Positions 13,854 through 20,350 of a stretch of DNA of 20,350 nucleotides are shown piece after piece. The notes under the pieces are model-generated. The model was not told the DNA's origin. It was given only the letters and a program-made list of their open reading frames with translations, and ran no database searches. Origin of the DNA: Lachnospiraceae bacterium (GTDB lineage Bacteria; Bacillota_A; Clostridia; Lachnospirales; Lachnospiraceae); the NCBI GenBank assembly GCA_017416505.1, contig JAFQCI010000118.1, positions 1-20,350 of the forward strand, read 5' to 3'. Each line of letters starts with the position of its first letter. Position 1 is the first letter of the stretch. The position numbers and the translations under genes were made by a program.

Positions 13854-13862
13854 TGCTATAAT
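13854..13862 (+). promoter_or_regulatory. Extended -10 promoter of hybrid histidine kinase gene
   Basis: TGCTATAAT is a perfect extended -10 box (TGn + TATAAT at 13857-13862); the -35 region (TTTCTT at 13834-13839, 17-base spacer) is poor, as allowed for extended -10 promoters. Transcription from about 13869 excludes a start codon at 13815 and supports the GTG at 13917. Confidence 0.65.
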
Positions 13863-13916
13863 GAAATAAGTGAAACAACGGGAAAAGGAAACGGATGGAA
13901 AGGTAGGTGTAAGATT

Positions 13917-16394
13917 GTGTTAAAGGGACATATTATATGCATGATTATTGTCTTATTTATTGCAGCTTTTTATTTCTTTTCGGAACATAAGAAAACAAAG
14001 TCACATACATGGTTTATGGTAATTTTGATTTTTTCTATTGTTGAGTTAGCATTCGATGTAGTGACTGTTTATACCGTAAATCATTTGGATACCGTTCCGA
14101 AATTAGTGAATCGAGTCGTACATCAGGTTTTTCTGACTTTTTTGTCACTATTGTTTTATGCTGTGTATAAATATTTGGAGGTCATGATAGAAGAAGAGGT
14201 TGGAGAAAAAATTCAGAAATGGAAATATTCTTTAGTGCCTGTAATAATAACAAACATTGCACTGTGTTTTTTGCCCCTTTACTATGTAGAAACATCGAAG
14301 GGAAATTATTCTTATGGTCCCGGAGTTCTTGTGTTATATGCCAGTGTGGCGTTTTATGTATTTTTGATAATAAAAATTTTAGCAAAGTACTGGAAGTATA
14401 TTCCCGCCAAAAAGAGAAAAGCAATTTTTATTGCAATCTTTGGTGAAGTTGTGCTTTCCTGCTATCAGGCAGTTGTACCAACCGCATTGATAAGTTGTCT
14501 GGGTATTACATTGATTGTGTTAGGTTTTTACCTGACTGTAGAGAATCCGGATGCTGTCTTAGTAGAATTGCTGAAGGAAGAAACAAAACGTGCAGACATT
14601 GCAAATCAGGCGAAAACCAACTTTTTGGCAAATATGTCCCATGAAATAAGGACACCGATTAATGCGGTATTGGGAATGAATGAAATGATATTAAGGGAGA
14701 GCAAAGAGAAAAATATCAGAGAATATGCGAAGGATGTTCAAGGTGCGGCGAAATCTTTGCTTAGTATTATTAATGACATTTTGGATATCACAAAAATTGA
14801 AGCAGGAAAGCTGGCAATTATCTCTGTGGAATATGCTTTTTCCAGCATGATTCACGATGTGACGAATATGGTATCTTTTAAAGCCAAGGCGAAAAATCTT
14901 GAATTTAAGGTCAATGTTGATGATAAAATTCCAAGCAGATTTATGGGAGATGATATTCGCATCCGACAGATATTAGTGAATTTATTGAACAATGCCATTA
15001 AATATACCCACGAAGGTGTGGTAACTTTAGAGGTAAGGCTTTTGGAAATACAAGAAAATCATGCGTTAGTAAATTTTCTGGTAAAAGATACCGGCATAGG
15101 GATTAAGGAAGAAGACATTCCGAAGTTATACATACCATTTGAAAGAATTGAGGAAAAAAGAAATCGAAACATTGAAGGAACCGGACTTGGTATGAATATT
15201 ACCATGCAGATTCTTGCTATGTTGGGAAGCAGATTAGAAATTTCCAGTGAATATGGAAAGGGTTCGGAGTTTTCTTTCGTACTAAAACAGGAAGTTGTAG
15301 ATTCAAGACCGATTGGAAGTCTTGGGGAACAGCTTGAAGCAGTAGGAAAAGAAATGGATTATCAAACTGCATTTGAGGCTCCGGAAGCGAAGATTCTGGT
15401 GGTAGATGACAATGAAATGAACCGCAGGGTATTTTGTAGTCTGTTAAAAGATACGAAAATACAGATTGAACAGGCAGCCAGAGGCAAGGAATGTATTGAA
15501 AAAGTGAAAAAAACTGCTTTTGATATTGTTTTTATGGACCATATGATGCCGGAAATGGATGGAATTGAAACCTTCCATGTTATGAAAGCCATGGAAGATT
15601 ACCCTAGTAAAGATGCACCTGTGGTGATACTTACTGCCAATGCAGTAGCAGGAGCCAAGGAGCAATATTTAAAAGAAGGGTTTCGGGCTTTTTTATCCAA
15701 GCCTGTGGATTCTAAAAAGTTAGAGGATATGATAGAGGAATTATTGCCGAAGGAATTGATTCATTATGTAGAACCAGGGCTGAGAGAGGAAAAGAAGGAG
15801 ATAGCCTATGATATATCCGAATTACCGATGATTGACGGATTGGATTGGGGATATGCTTCTTCGCATTTTAAAGACGAAGAAGCTATGTTAATGACGGTAA
15901 AATTTTTTGTAACTGCCATCGAATATGAGGCAAAAGAGTTAGAAGAACTTTATGCCCGGATTGAAGAGGAAGAGGGAAGAAAACAATACCGTATCAAGGT
16001 TCACAGTATGAAAAATTCAGCCAGTACCATTGGTATTATTCCGTTGGCAGGTCTGGCGAAGGTGTTAGAGGATGCAGCCAGAAGTGATGAAAGAGAGATT
16101 TTAAGGGAGTTGACCCCTGTTTTTCTAAAACGCTGGAGGCAGTATAAGGAGCATTTAAAGGAATTTTCCCCCGCAGACGGTGAACAAAAAGTTGCAGCAG
16201 AGCATCAGGAACAGGTGAAGGAAATCTTTAAGGACATAAAGACAGCAGCAGAGGAGATGGATATTGATGCACTGGATGAATGTCTGGAAAAACTAGAAGA
16301 ATATAAGTTTGAAGGAGAGCAGTTAGAAATTTTTGAACAGATTAAAAAGGCTATTATTAATTTTGATGTAGATTTTTTGCGGGAAATAATGTGA
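13917..16394 (+). CDS. Membrane hybrid histidine kinase (HisKA-HATPase-REC-HPt)
   Basis: This 825-residue protein (numbered from GTG 13917) begins with six to seven membrane segments (about residues 5-206). A HisKA domain follows with H242 in NMSHEIRTP. The HATPase_c domain has the N box NLLNNAIKYT, G1 DTGIGI and G2 GTGLGM. A receiver domain has VVDDNE and the phosphoacceptor D541 (FMDHMMPEMDG), plus the usual T and K (LTANA, LSKPVD). A C-terminal HPt domain has H696 in HSMKNSASTIG. It therefore holds a complete His-Asp-His relay in one chain and needs a separate response regulator, which is not encoded nearby. The frame is open back to TTG 13815, but an extended -10 promoter lies within that stretch and AGGTAGG precedes GTG 13917 by 9 bases. 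The integral membrane sensor gives no clue to the signal. A strong terminator follows. Confidence 0.9.
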   Translation: MLKGHIICMIIVLFIAAFYFFSEHKKTKSHTWFMVILIFSIVELAFDVVTVYTVNHLDTVPKLVNRVVHQVFLTFLSLLFYAVYKYLEVMIEEEVGEKIQKWKYSLVPVIITNIALCFLPLYYVETSKGNYSYGPGVLVLYASVAFYVFLIIKILAKYWKYIPAKKRKAIFIAIFGEVVLSCYQAVVPTALISCLGITLIVLGFYLTVENPDAVLVELLKEETKRADIANQAKTNFLANMSHEIRTPINAVLGMNEMILRESKEKNIREYAKDVQGAAKSLLSIINDILDITKIEAGKLAIISVEYAFSSMIHDVTNMVSFKAKAKNLEFKVNVDDKIPSRFMGDDIRIRQILVNLLNNAIKYTHEGVVTLEVRLLEIQENHALVNFLVKDTGIGIKEEDIPKLYIPFERIEEKRNRNIEGTGLGMNITMQILAMLGSRLEISSEYGKGSEFSFVLKQEVVDSRPIGSLGEQLEAVGKEMDYQTAFEAPEAKILVVDDNEMNRRVFCSLLKDTKIQIEQAARGKECIEKVKKTAFDIVFMDHMMPEMDGIETFHVMKAMEDYPSKDAPVVILTANAVAGAKEQYLKEGFRAFLSKPVDSKKLEDMIEELLPKELIHYVEPGLREEKKEIAYDISELPMIDGLDWGYASSHFKDEEAMLMTVKFFVTAIEYEAKELEELYARIEEEEGRKQYRIKVHSMKNSASTIGIIPLAGLAKVLEDAARSDEREILRELTPVFLKRWRQYKEHLKEFSPADGEQKVAAEHQEQVKEIFKDIKTAAEEMDIDALDECLEKLEEYKFEGEQLEIFEQIKKAIINFDVDFLREIM

Positions 16395-16456
16395 TGGTGG
16401 AAGTTGGCATTGCCAGTGGAAGTTTATAATTGTTTGGGAATAGTTTGGGAAATGAT

Positions 16457-16500
16457 TAAACCAGGTATTGAGAGTTATTCTTTATACCTGGTTTATTTTT
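16457..16500 (+). terminator. Rho-independent terminator after hybrid kinase
   Basis: TAAACCAGGTAT (16457-16468) pairs perfectly with ATACCTGGTTTA (16484-16495), a 12-bp stem with a 15-base loop followed by five T. It separates the kinase from the sigma factor operon. Confidence 0.88.
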
Positions 16501-16601
16501 GTATATTAATTAACTAGAAATATGTAGAAAGGTATTGTAGAATATAGATTTAGTTAATATTTTTTACTTTCTATAAAAAATATAAAAAAATTTGAAAAAG
16601 A

Positions 16602-16630
16602 TGCAACGGAAGACATTTTAATTCTGTCTA
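16602..16630 (+). promoter_or_regulatory. Candidate ECF-sigma promoter (autoregulation)
   Basis: TGCAAC (16602-16607) and TGTCTA (16625-16630) are separated by 17 bases. An AAC-containing -35 and a (C/T)GTCTA -10 are typical of promoters read by extracytoplasmic-function sigma factors, which usually activate their own operon. The ECF gene starts 22 bases downstream. No equally good sigma-A promoter is seen here. Confidence 0.6.
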
Positions 16631-16652
16631 TATAGGTAAAGGGAGGTGTTCT

Positions 16653-17198
16653 ATGGAGGATGAAAAAATTGTTGGTTTATTGTGGGAAAGAAAAGAAAAA
16701 GGATTGGAAGAACTGAAAAATAAATATGGAAAACAAATCGAAAGGCTTGCAGAAAGGATTCTTCCTAAGGAGGATGCAAAAGAGTGTATCAATGATACAT
16801 ATTTGGCGGTTTGGAATAGTATCCCACCACAAAGACCTAAGTTTTTATTTGCATATATAGCAAGAATCTGTCGTAATTATTCATATAACAAAGTAGAGTG
16901 GAATACAGCAACAAAAAGAAAGGCAGAAATTGTAGAACTTTCTACAGAATTAGAGCAATGTATTCCAGATTTGATGGTATCCTTGGAACAGAGAGAACTG
17001 GGGGAATTAATATCTAATTTTTTAAGGGAATTACCTGATGAGAAAAAAAGAATTTTTGTTCGAAGATATTGGTACGGTGATTCCATAAAGGAACTTTCGA
17101 AATCCTATGGATATCGGGAAAGTAAGATAAAAAGCATATTATTTCGTGTCCGAAATCAGTTGAAAGAGTATTTGGAGGAGGAGGGGATTTTTCTATGA
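16653..17198 (+). CDS. ECF-type RNA polymerase sigma factor
   Basis: This 181-residue sigma-70 family protein contains only regions 2 and 4, as in ECF sigma factors. Region 2 (about 25-95) includes the DAKECINDTYLAVWNSIPP helix, the -10 recognition and core-binding part. Region 4 (about 118-175) has LPDEKKRIFVRRYWYGDSIKELSKSYGYRESKIKSI-type helix-turn-helix sequence for the -35 box. There is no region 1.1 or 3, and no C-terminal SnoaL-like extension. GGGAGGTG precedes ATG 16653. The gene overlaps the next by four bases (ATGA), the classical sigma/anti-sigma arrangement, so activity is probably held in check by the downstream membrane protein until a surface signal arrives. The upstream promoter looks ECF-type, suggesting positive autoregulation. 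Confidence 0.9.
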   Translation: MEDEKIVGLLWERKEKGLEELKNKYGKQIERLAERILPKEDAKECINDTYLAVWNSIPPQRPKFLFAYIARICRNYSYNKVEWNTATKRKAEIVELSTELEQCIPDLMVSLEQRELGELISNFLRELPDEKKRIFVRRYWYGDSIKELSKSYGYRESKIKSILFRVRNQLKEYLEEEGIFL

Positions 17199-18058
17199 CA
17201 GGAAAAGATGTTTTGGAAGCTTTGAATTACCTGGAAGATGATATGATTGAATCAGCGGTGGAAGATGTCCTTAAGAAAAAGGGAGGAAGGGGAAACTTAA
17301 AAAAATGGTCAGTGGCTGCGGCAGTGATTCTGGTATGTATTGCAGGAGGAACTATGATGAAAGCATATGGACTTACTGCGAAATTAGAAAAATTTATCTC
17401 TGATGATGAAACAAAAGGGTATGAATTAAAGGTGTACCCGGTTGAGGCGTTTACTGGTGAAGTCCAGGAAGTGGAGGGGATCATAAAAAAACAGATGAAG
17501 GAATTCAGCGTATATTCCAGCCAGGCACCGGAATCGTGGTTTCGGTATTTTGATTCCTCCAAGGAAGCTATGGATTATCTGGGTTTTGAACCTTTAAAAA
17601 GACCTGACTGGGATTTGGAAGAAAAATCTGTGGTACTGTATGTTGATGGGAATAAAGATGGGAAGTTCGTATCAGTTTCTACGGAAATAGATTATGAAGA
17701 GGATGGAATCCAAATGCAATATTTCTCTACTGTATATACCGAGTATTCAAAGGAAGAAGGACTGAGGACAACGAATGTAGAATATGAATCTTTAGCATGG
17801 CTACTGAATGCAAAGATAGAGGATATCACTGCAAATACAGGGGAAGAAATCATCACGGCCACTAGTAAGTCTTTTTATGTGACGGAGAGTATGAAACAGG
17901 GAATGGTTATAAAATTTGGAACGTTACAGAGTGGATATACCAATATGGAAGGATATTTGGTGGAGGAAGGTATCATTTACAGAATGAATATTTCTTATCC
18001 GGAAGGAGGGGAGGAAAGAGCAGAGGAATTATTACACCAGTGGTTTGAGCAATTTTAA
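17195..18058 (+). CDS. Putative membrane-anchored anti-sigma factor
   Basis: The 287-residue protein has a short cytoplasmic N terminus (1-37; VLEALNYLEDDMIESAVEDVL, an amphipathic segment like those found in Firmicute anti-sigma proteins). One membrane helix follows (about 38-57, WSVAAAVILVCIAGGTMM), then a 230-residue extracytoplasmic domain of mixed strand/helix character without a motif I can name. No zinc-binding HxxxCxxC (ZAS) motif is present. Assignment as anti-sigma rests on position: the ATG overlaps the ECF sigma stop, so the pair is translationally coupled. The external domain would be the sensor, but its ligand is unknown. It could instead be another ECF-regulated envelope protein. 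Confidence 0.65.
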   Translation: MTGKDVLEALNYLEDDMIESAVEDVLKKKGGRGNLKKWSVAAAVILVCIAGGTMMKAYGLTAKLEKFISDDETKGYELKVYPVEAFTGEVQEVEGIIKKQMKEFSVYSSQAPESWFRYFDSSKEAMDYLGFEPLKRPDWDLEEKSVVLYVDGNKDGKFVSVSTEIDYEEDGIQMQYFSTVYTEYSKEEGLRTTNVEYESLAWLLNAKIEDITANTGEEIITATSKSFYVTESMKQGMVIKFGTLQSGYTNMEGYLVEEGIIYRMNISYPEGGEERAEELLHQWFEQF

Positions 18059-18107
18059 TTTATAGCATCAATAAAATTATAAACATAATAGACATCCCCA
18101 GTTTAGT

Positions 18108-18134
18108 GGATTACGATTTACTAAATTGTAATCC
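18108..18134. repeat. 27-base near-perfect palindrome
   Basis: GGATTAC (18108-18114) and GTAATCC (18128-18134) flank ATTTA and TAAAT centred on C18121. The only mismatch (G18115 against T18127) becomes a G-U pair in RNA. It starts 50 bases after the anti-sigma stop and lacks a T run, so it is not a plain terminator. It may be a protein-binding site or an RNA 3'-end stabiliser. CCGGT (18133-18137) and ACCGG (18155-18159) form a second small inverted repeat next to it. Confidence 0.7.
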
Positions 18135-18159
18135 GGTAAAATGCAATGGTCAATACCGG

Positions 18160-18215
18160 CAGAATGGATACGAAAGTACGGTTTTACCTTTGAAGGAAAA
18201 ATGCGTTGATTGGTT
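18160..18215 (+). pseudogene. Frameshifted tail of a third AAA-ATPase-like/nuclease gene
   Basis: Codons 18168-18200 read IRKYGFTFEGK, matching the extreme C terminus of both complete copies (IRKYGFAFEGK). A one-base deletion then shifts the frame; the following bases ending in TTGATTGGTTCATAA still match the ATT GGT TCA TAG end of copy 2. Similarity continues past the stop into the terminator region. Everything upstream of about 18160 is unrelated, so only the last dozen or so codons survive. No in-frame gene exists here. Confidence 0.75.
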
Positions 18216-18233
18216 CATAAGAGAAATGTTGAT

Positions 18234-18272
18234 AAGTCTTATAAACTTGAGAATAGTTTATGGGACTTTTTT
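18234..18272 (+). terminator. Terminator belonging to the third-copy remnant
   Basis: AAGTCTTATAAAC (18234-18246) pairs with GTTTATGGGACTT (18256-18268), with G-U pairs, and the T run continues to 18272. It sits at the place corresponding to the copy-2 terminator at 4591 and shares its GTC..GTAAAC-like left arm, which strengthens the common origin. Bases 18273-18430 show no gene or clear signal. Confidence 0.75.
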
Positions 18273-18432
18273 AGTACATTACAAGAATTTTTTGTTTGAC
18301 ATTGATTTTAGTAATTCATATGATGATCTTTCAAGTAATAAAAAAAGTAAAAATGGAATCGATTCAAGTTGTAAAATTACTTTCTGTATAGTAGAATAGT
18401 TATGTCTGATTTGGTATGAGAGTATATATGGG

Positions 18433-18462
18433 TTACACGAATAAATTAAGTTTGTGTAATAT
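18433..18462 (+). promoter_or_regulatory. Candidate promoter of the GGDEF gene
   Basis: TTACAC (18433-18438) and TAATAT (18457-18462) have an 18-base spacer. TTACAC is also one arm of a 6-bp inverted repeat with GTGTAA (18454-18459), so both promoter boxes touch a palindrome that a regulator could bind. The predicted leader is about 90 bases long. Confidence 0.45.
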
Positions 18463-18480
18463 ATTTGAAACAAGGTGACA

Positions 18481-18523
18481 CCAATCCATTGGCTATAGAA
18501 CCATGGGGGTTCATGGTATTGGG
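18481..18523 (+). promoter_or_regulatory. Structured leader of the GGDEF gene with alternative hairpins
   Basis: CCAAT (18481-18485) can pair with ATTGG at 18488-18492 or at 18518-18522. ACCATG (18500-18505) pairs with CATGGT (18512-18517), while the overlapping GAACC (18498-18502) can pair with GGTTC (18508-18512). The pairings exclude one another. It does not match the c-di-GMP riboswitch consensus that I know. GGAGGAGG at about 18543-18550 is the ribosome-binding site. Confidence 0.35.
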
Positions 18524-18557
18524 TAAGATTTGATTTGCTACAGGAGGAGGTTTAGAG

Positions 18558-19949
18558 ATGAAAAAATTTAATCACGAGACGCCGGGATACGAACATTTTT
18601 CTGCCTATTTGGCGTTTCGGCGGTTCTTAGACAGCTATCTTTTAGAAAGAAATGAGGAAAAGATGCTTTCTTTTATGGAAGATGATATATGCAGTCCTAG
18701 AACCGATGAAGATGGGGTTGTAGTCGGTAAGAAAGAATTTATGGATTTGTTACAGGTAGAATTAGATGTAATATCAGAGTCCATAGGATATAAGGTGCTT
18801 TCTGTATACGGAAAGGAAATTGCAGAAAATATCTGGAATATACAGGCAGAAATGGAGCTTAGCATTCCAAATGCTGAAGAGGAAAAGACAGTATACATAA
18901 CACGTTTTACTGGATGTTTTAAATTATCTGAAAAAGGATTTGTAGTGACTTTAGCACATATGTCTAAAGTTGGAGAAAGTCGGGATGAAAAAGACTTTTC
19001 GGCATTAAATGATGCCAGAAGTAATGGTTTCATTGATAAAGTGAAAGCAGAGCAGATGATATTTGATATTATTAGTAAGTCAATGCCAGGTGGTATTATC
19101 ATTGGCTATGCGCAAGAGGGATATCCTTTGTATTTTGCCAACGACCGATATCTGGAACTTTTAGGATATTCGTCTTATGAAGAATACTATAAAGATGCAG
19201 ATGGACTTGGTATCAATCATATTCATCCGGATGATGTGGATATGGTGAATCAAGAAATCATGTACAGTTATAATACTGATACGCAATTTGGAATCGAATA
19301 CAGAATCCGAAATAAAGATGGACACTATATCCATGTTTATGATATAGGCAAAAAGATGATGACTCCGGATAACAAAGAATTCATCATTTGTGTACTTTAT
19401 GATATGACAGAAGATGCTAAGTTAAAAGAGATTTTGATAAATGAGTCTAGTTATGATGCACTTACAGGTATTTATAATCGTGGTGGTGGTATCCGGACCA
19501 TAAAACATGGATTAAAATATGCCAATGCATATTCCTTTGCTTTTTTTGATATAGATAATTTGAAACTGTTGAATGATATATATAACCATGTAGCTGGCGA
19601 TCATGCACTGAAATATTTTTCAGACTTACTTTTAAGGCATTTTGATGACCGGACCGTGTTAGCACGTTTGGGTGGAGATGAATTTGTTGCATTTTTTAAG
19701 GATAAGCTGGATGTAAAATGCATTCAGTCAACATTTTCCAAGTTAGAACAGGATTATTGCAGATTTATAGAGAAAAATTATCCACAAAGTGATTCTTCCG
19801 TTTCTATCGGCTGTGTAGTAGGAACGAAGAAATGTACTTTTGATGAACTGTGCCGGACAGCAGATGAATTGATGTATGAGATTAAGAAGAATGGGAAAAA
19901 AGGATTTAAAATTGTGGACTTAGATTTCATAAGAAATTCAACATCTTAG
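18558..19949 (+). CDS. NTF2-like / PAS / GGDEF diguanylate cyclase
   Basis: This 463-residue soluble protein has three parts. Residues about 10-135 look like an NTF2/SnoaL-like alpha+beta domain (RFLDSYLLERNEEKMLSFM..., ending in TLAHMSKV). Residues about 168-293 form a PAS domain (SMPGGIIIGY...YFANDRYLELLGYSS...IHPDDVDMV...YRIRNKDGHYIHVYDIG). Residues about 300-460 form a GGDEF domain with YDALTGIYNR at its start and an intact GGDEF at 372-376. It should make c-di-GMP from two GTP when the sensor domains allow. The RxxD inhibitory site five residues before GGDEF is absent (that stretch reads DDRTVLAR), so product inhibition at that site is not expected. No membrane segment or EAL domain is present. 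The gene is single, with its own candidate promoter and a terminator. Confidence 0.9.
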   Translation: MKKFNHETPGYEHFSAYLAFRRFLDSYLLERNEEKMLSFMEDDICSPRTDEDGVVVGKKEFMDLLQVELDVISESIGYKVLSVYGKEIAENIWNIQAEMELSIPNAEEEKTVYITRFTGCFKLSEKGFVVTLAHMSKVGESRDEKDFSALNDARSNGFIDKVKAEQMIFDIISKSMPGGIIIGYAQEGYPLYFANDRYLELLGYSSYEEYYKDADGLGINHIHPDDVDMVNQEIMYSYNTDTQFGIEYRIRNKDGHYIHVYDIGKKMMTPDNKEFIICVLYDMTEDAKLKEILINESSYDALTGIYNRGGGIRTIKHGLKYANAYSFAFFDIDNLKLLNDIYNHVAGDHALKYFSDLLLRHFDDRTVLARLGGDEFVAFFKDKLDVKCIQSTFSKLEQDYCRFIEKNYPQSDSSVSIGCVVGTKKCTFDELCRTADELMYEIKKNGKKGFKIVDLDFIRNSTS

Positions 19950-20006
19950 TATATCAATAGTGCAAACAATCATGAGACTGTTTAATGGGTTAATTATAAG
20001 GAAAGT

Positions 20007-20041
20007 CCCAACCAAATCCCGACGGGTCTGGTTGGGGTTTT
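20007..20041 (+). terminator. Rho-independent terminator after GGDEF gene
   Basis: CCCAACCA (20007-20014) pairs with TGGTTGGG (20029-20036), with CCC/GGG nested inside, followed by GTTTTC. It lies between convergent genes and may serve both strands, although the T run is better on the plus strand. Confidence 0.85.
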
Positions 20042-20067
20042 CTTATTTTAAATTTCTGCAATATTAA

Positions 20068-20349
20068 TTACATTAAATCCTGTGTACCATTTTCCAGACT
20101 TGTAAGCAGCGCATTGGCGGTATCCAGGGAAGTCAGACAGGTAACACCGGTTTCGATGGCGTGTCTTCGTATTAAGAATCCATCGTGACTCTTATCAATT
20201 CCCTGATTAGGAATATCGATAACCAAATCAATGTGATGCTCTAAAATAAGGTCAAGTAAAGTTGGAGATGCCTCTTCAATTTTATTAATAGGATGGGCTA
20301 AGATTCCATGTTCCTTTAATACCTTACAAGTACCACTGGTAGAATAAAT
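20068..20349 (-). CDS. carB: Carbamoyl-phosphate synthase large chain, C-terminal part
   Basis: The minus-strand frame is open from the right edge to a TAA at 20070-20068 and gives the last 93 residues. They form the methylglyoxal-synthase-like (MGS) allosteric domain of CarB: IYSTSGTCKVLKEHGI (phosphate-binding start), then VNK-like HPINKIEEASPTLLDLI, IDLVIDIPNQG, DGFLIRRHAIETGV and CLTSLDTANALL. CarB makes carbamoyl phosphate from bicarbonate, ammonia (from CarA-bound glutamine) and ATP for pyrimidine and arginine synthesis; this domain binds effectors such as UMP or ornithine. The synthetase halves lie outside the window. The gene converges on the GGDEF gene, with the terminator at 20007-20041 between them. 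Confidence 0.93.
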   Translation of the reverse strand: MYSTSGTCKVLKEHGILAHPINKIEEASPTLLDLILEHHIDLVIDIPNQGIDKSHDGFLIRRHAIETGVTCLTSLDTANALLTSLENGTQDLM

Positions 20350-20350
20350 T

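Noticed and set aside
13815..13916. Start of the hybrid kinase at TTG 13815
   Set aside because: The extended -10 promoter TGCTATAAT lies inside this stretch, and a better ribosome-binding site precedes GTG 13917.
14219..14446. Open frame inside the kinase gene in another frame, with a matching minus-strand frame
   Set aside because: Both lie within the membrane-domain coding region of the hybrid kinase, have no start signals and are overlap artefacts.
18106..18399. 97-residue open frame after the anti-sigma gene
   Set aside because: It crosses the palindrome, the nuclease relic (in a different frame) and a terminator, has no ribosome-binding site and resembles no protein; the region is explained as a decayed third gene copy.
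18470..18550. c-di-GMP (GEMM) riboswitch before the GGDEF gene
   Set aside because: The conserved GEMM core and its tetraloop/receptor features are not present; only generic alternative hairpins are seen.

Overview
The window looks like the chromosome of an AT-rich, strictly anaerobic Firmicute, most likely a Lachnospiraceae member of the Roseburia/Eubacterium rectale type. This rests on codon and protein flavour, a flavodiiron protein next to rubredoxin, a ferredoxin-dependent 2-oxoacid oxidoreductase, AAA-ATPase-like/PD-(D/E)XK gene expansion, and a small 11-residue-repeat protein of a kind I associate with that family. Nearly all genes run left to right; only the partial gene at the right end (carB) is on the minus strand.

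Left part (1-4.9 kb): an accessory scar. A group II intron-type reverse transcriptase fragment is cut off and fused at about 411 to the C-terminal third of an alpha/beta-hydrolase. Two tandem paralogues of the AAA-ATPase-like + PD-(D/E)XK nuclease family follow, each with its own copy of an 81-bp promoter/leader. A frameshifted tail of a third copy lies at 18.16 kb, with a terminator in the equivalent place.

Middle left (4.9-10.2 kb): anaerobic redox genes. These are a flavodiiron flavoprotein (fprA), rubredoxin, and a two-gene 2-oxoacid:ferredoxin oxidoreductase made of a gamma-delta fusion and an alpha-beta fusion. A purine-rich tandem-repeat tract and a perfect 17-bp hairpin precede the oxidoreductase pair. 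The flavodiiron protein and rubredoxin plausibly handle O2 or NO with electrons that start at ferredoxin.

At 10.24-10.38 kb lies the most unusual element: a 46-bp repeat (two full units plus a partial) whose stem covaries and whose loop can form an H-type pseudoknot with the flanking TCGAG, followed at once by a terminator. This is the architecture of a type III toxin-antitoxin RNA antitoxin, but no toxin gene follows.

Middle right (10.4-13.7 kb): a TetR regulator with a clear promoter and palindromic operator, a short-chain dehydrogenase and an HHxxxDG acyltransferase/condensation-like protein form one operon. A 93-residue protein made of 11-residue repeats comes next. Its stop codon lies inside the target-site duplication of a 143-bp MITE-like element (8-bp direct repeats, GTTACTGT/ACAGTAAC ends).

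Right part (13.8-20.35 kb): signalling genes. These are a membrane hybrid histidine kinase (HisKA-HATPase-REC-HPt), an ECF sigma factor with a matching candidate autoregulatory promoter overlapping a membrane anti-sigma-like gene, and an NTF2-like/PAS/GGDEF diguanylate cyclase with a structured leader. The 3' end of carB (carbamoyl-phosphate synthase large chain) enters from the opposite direction.

All assignments come from reading the sequence; no database search was run.
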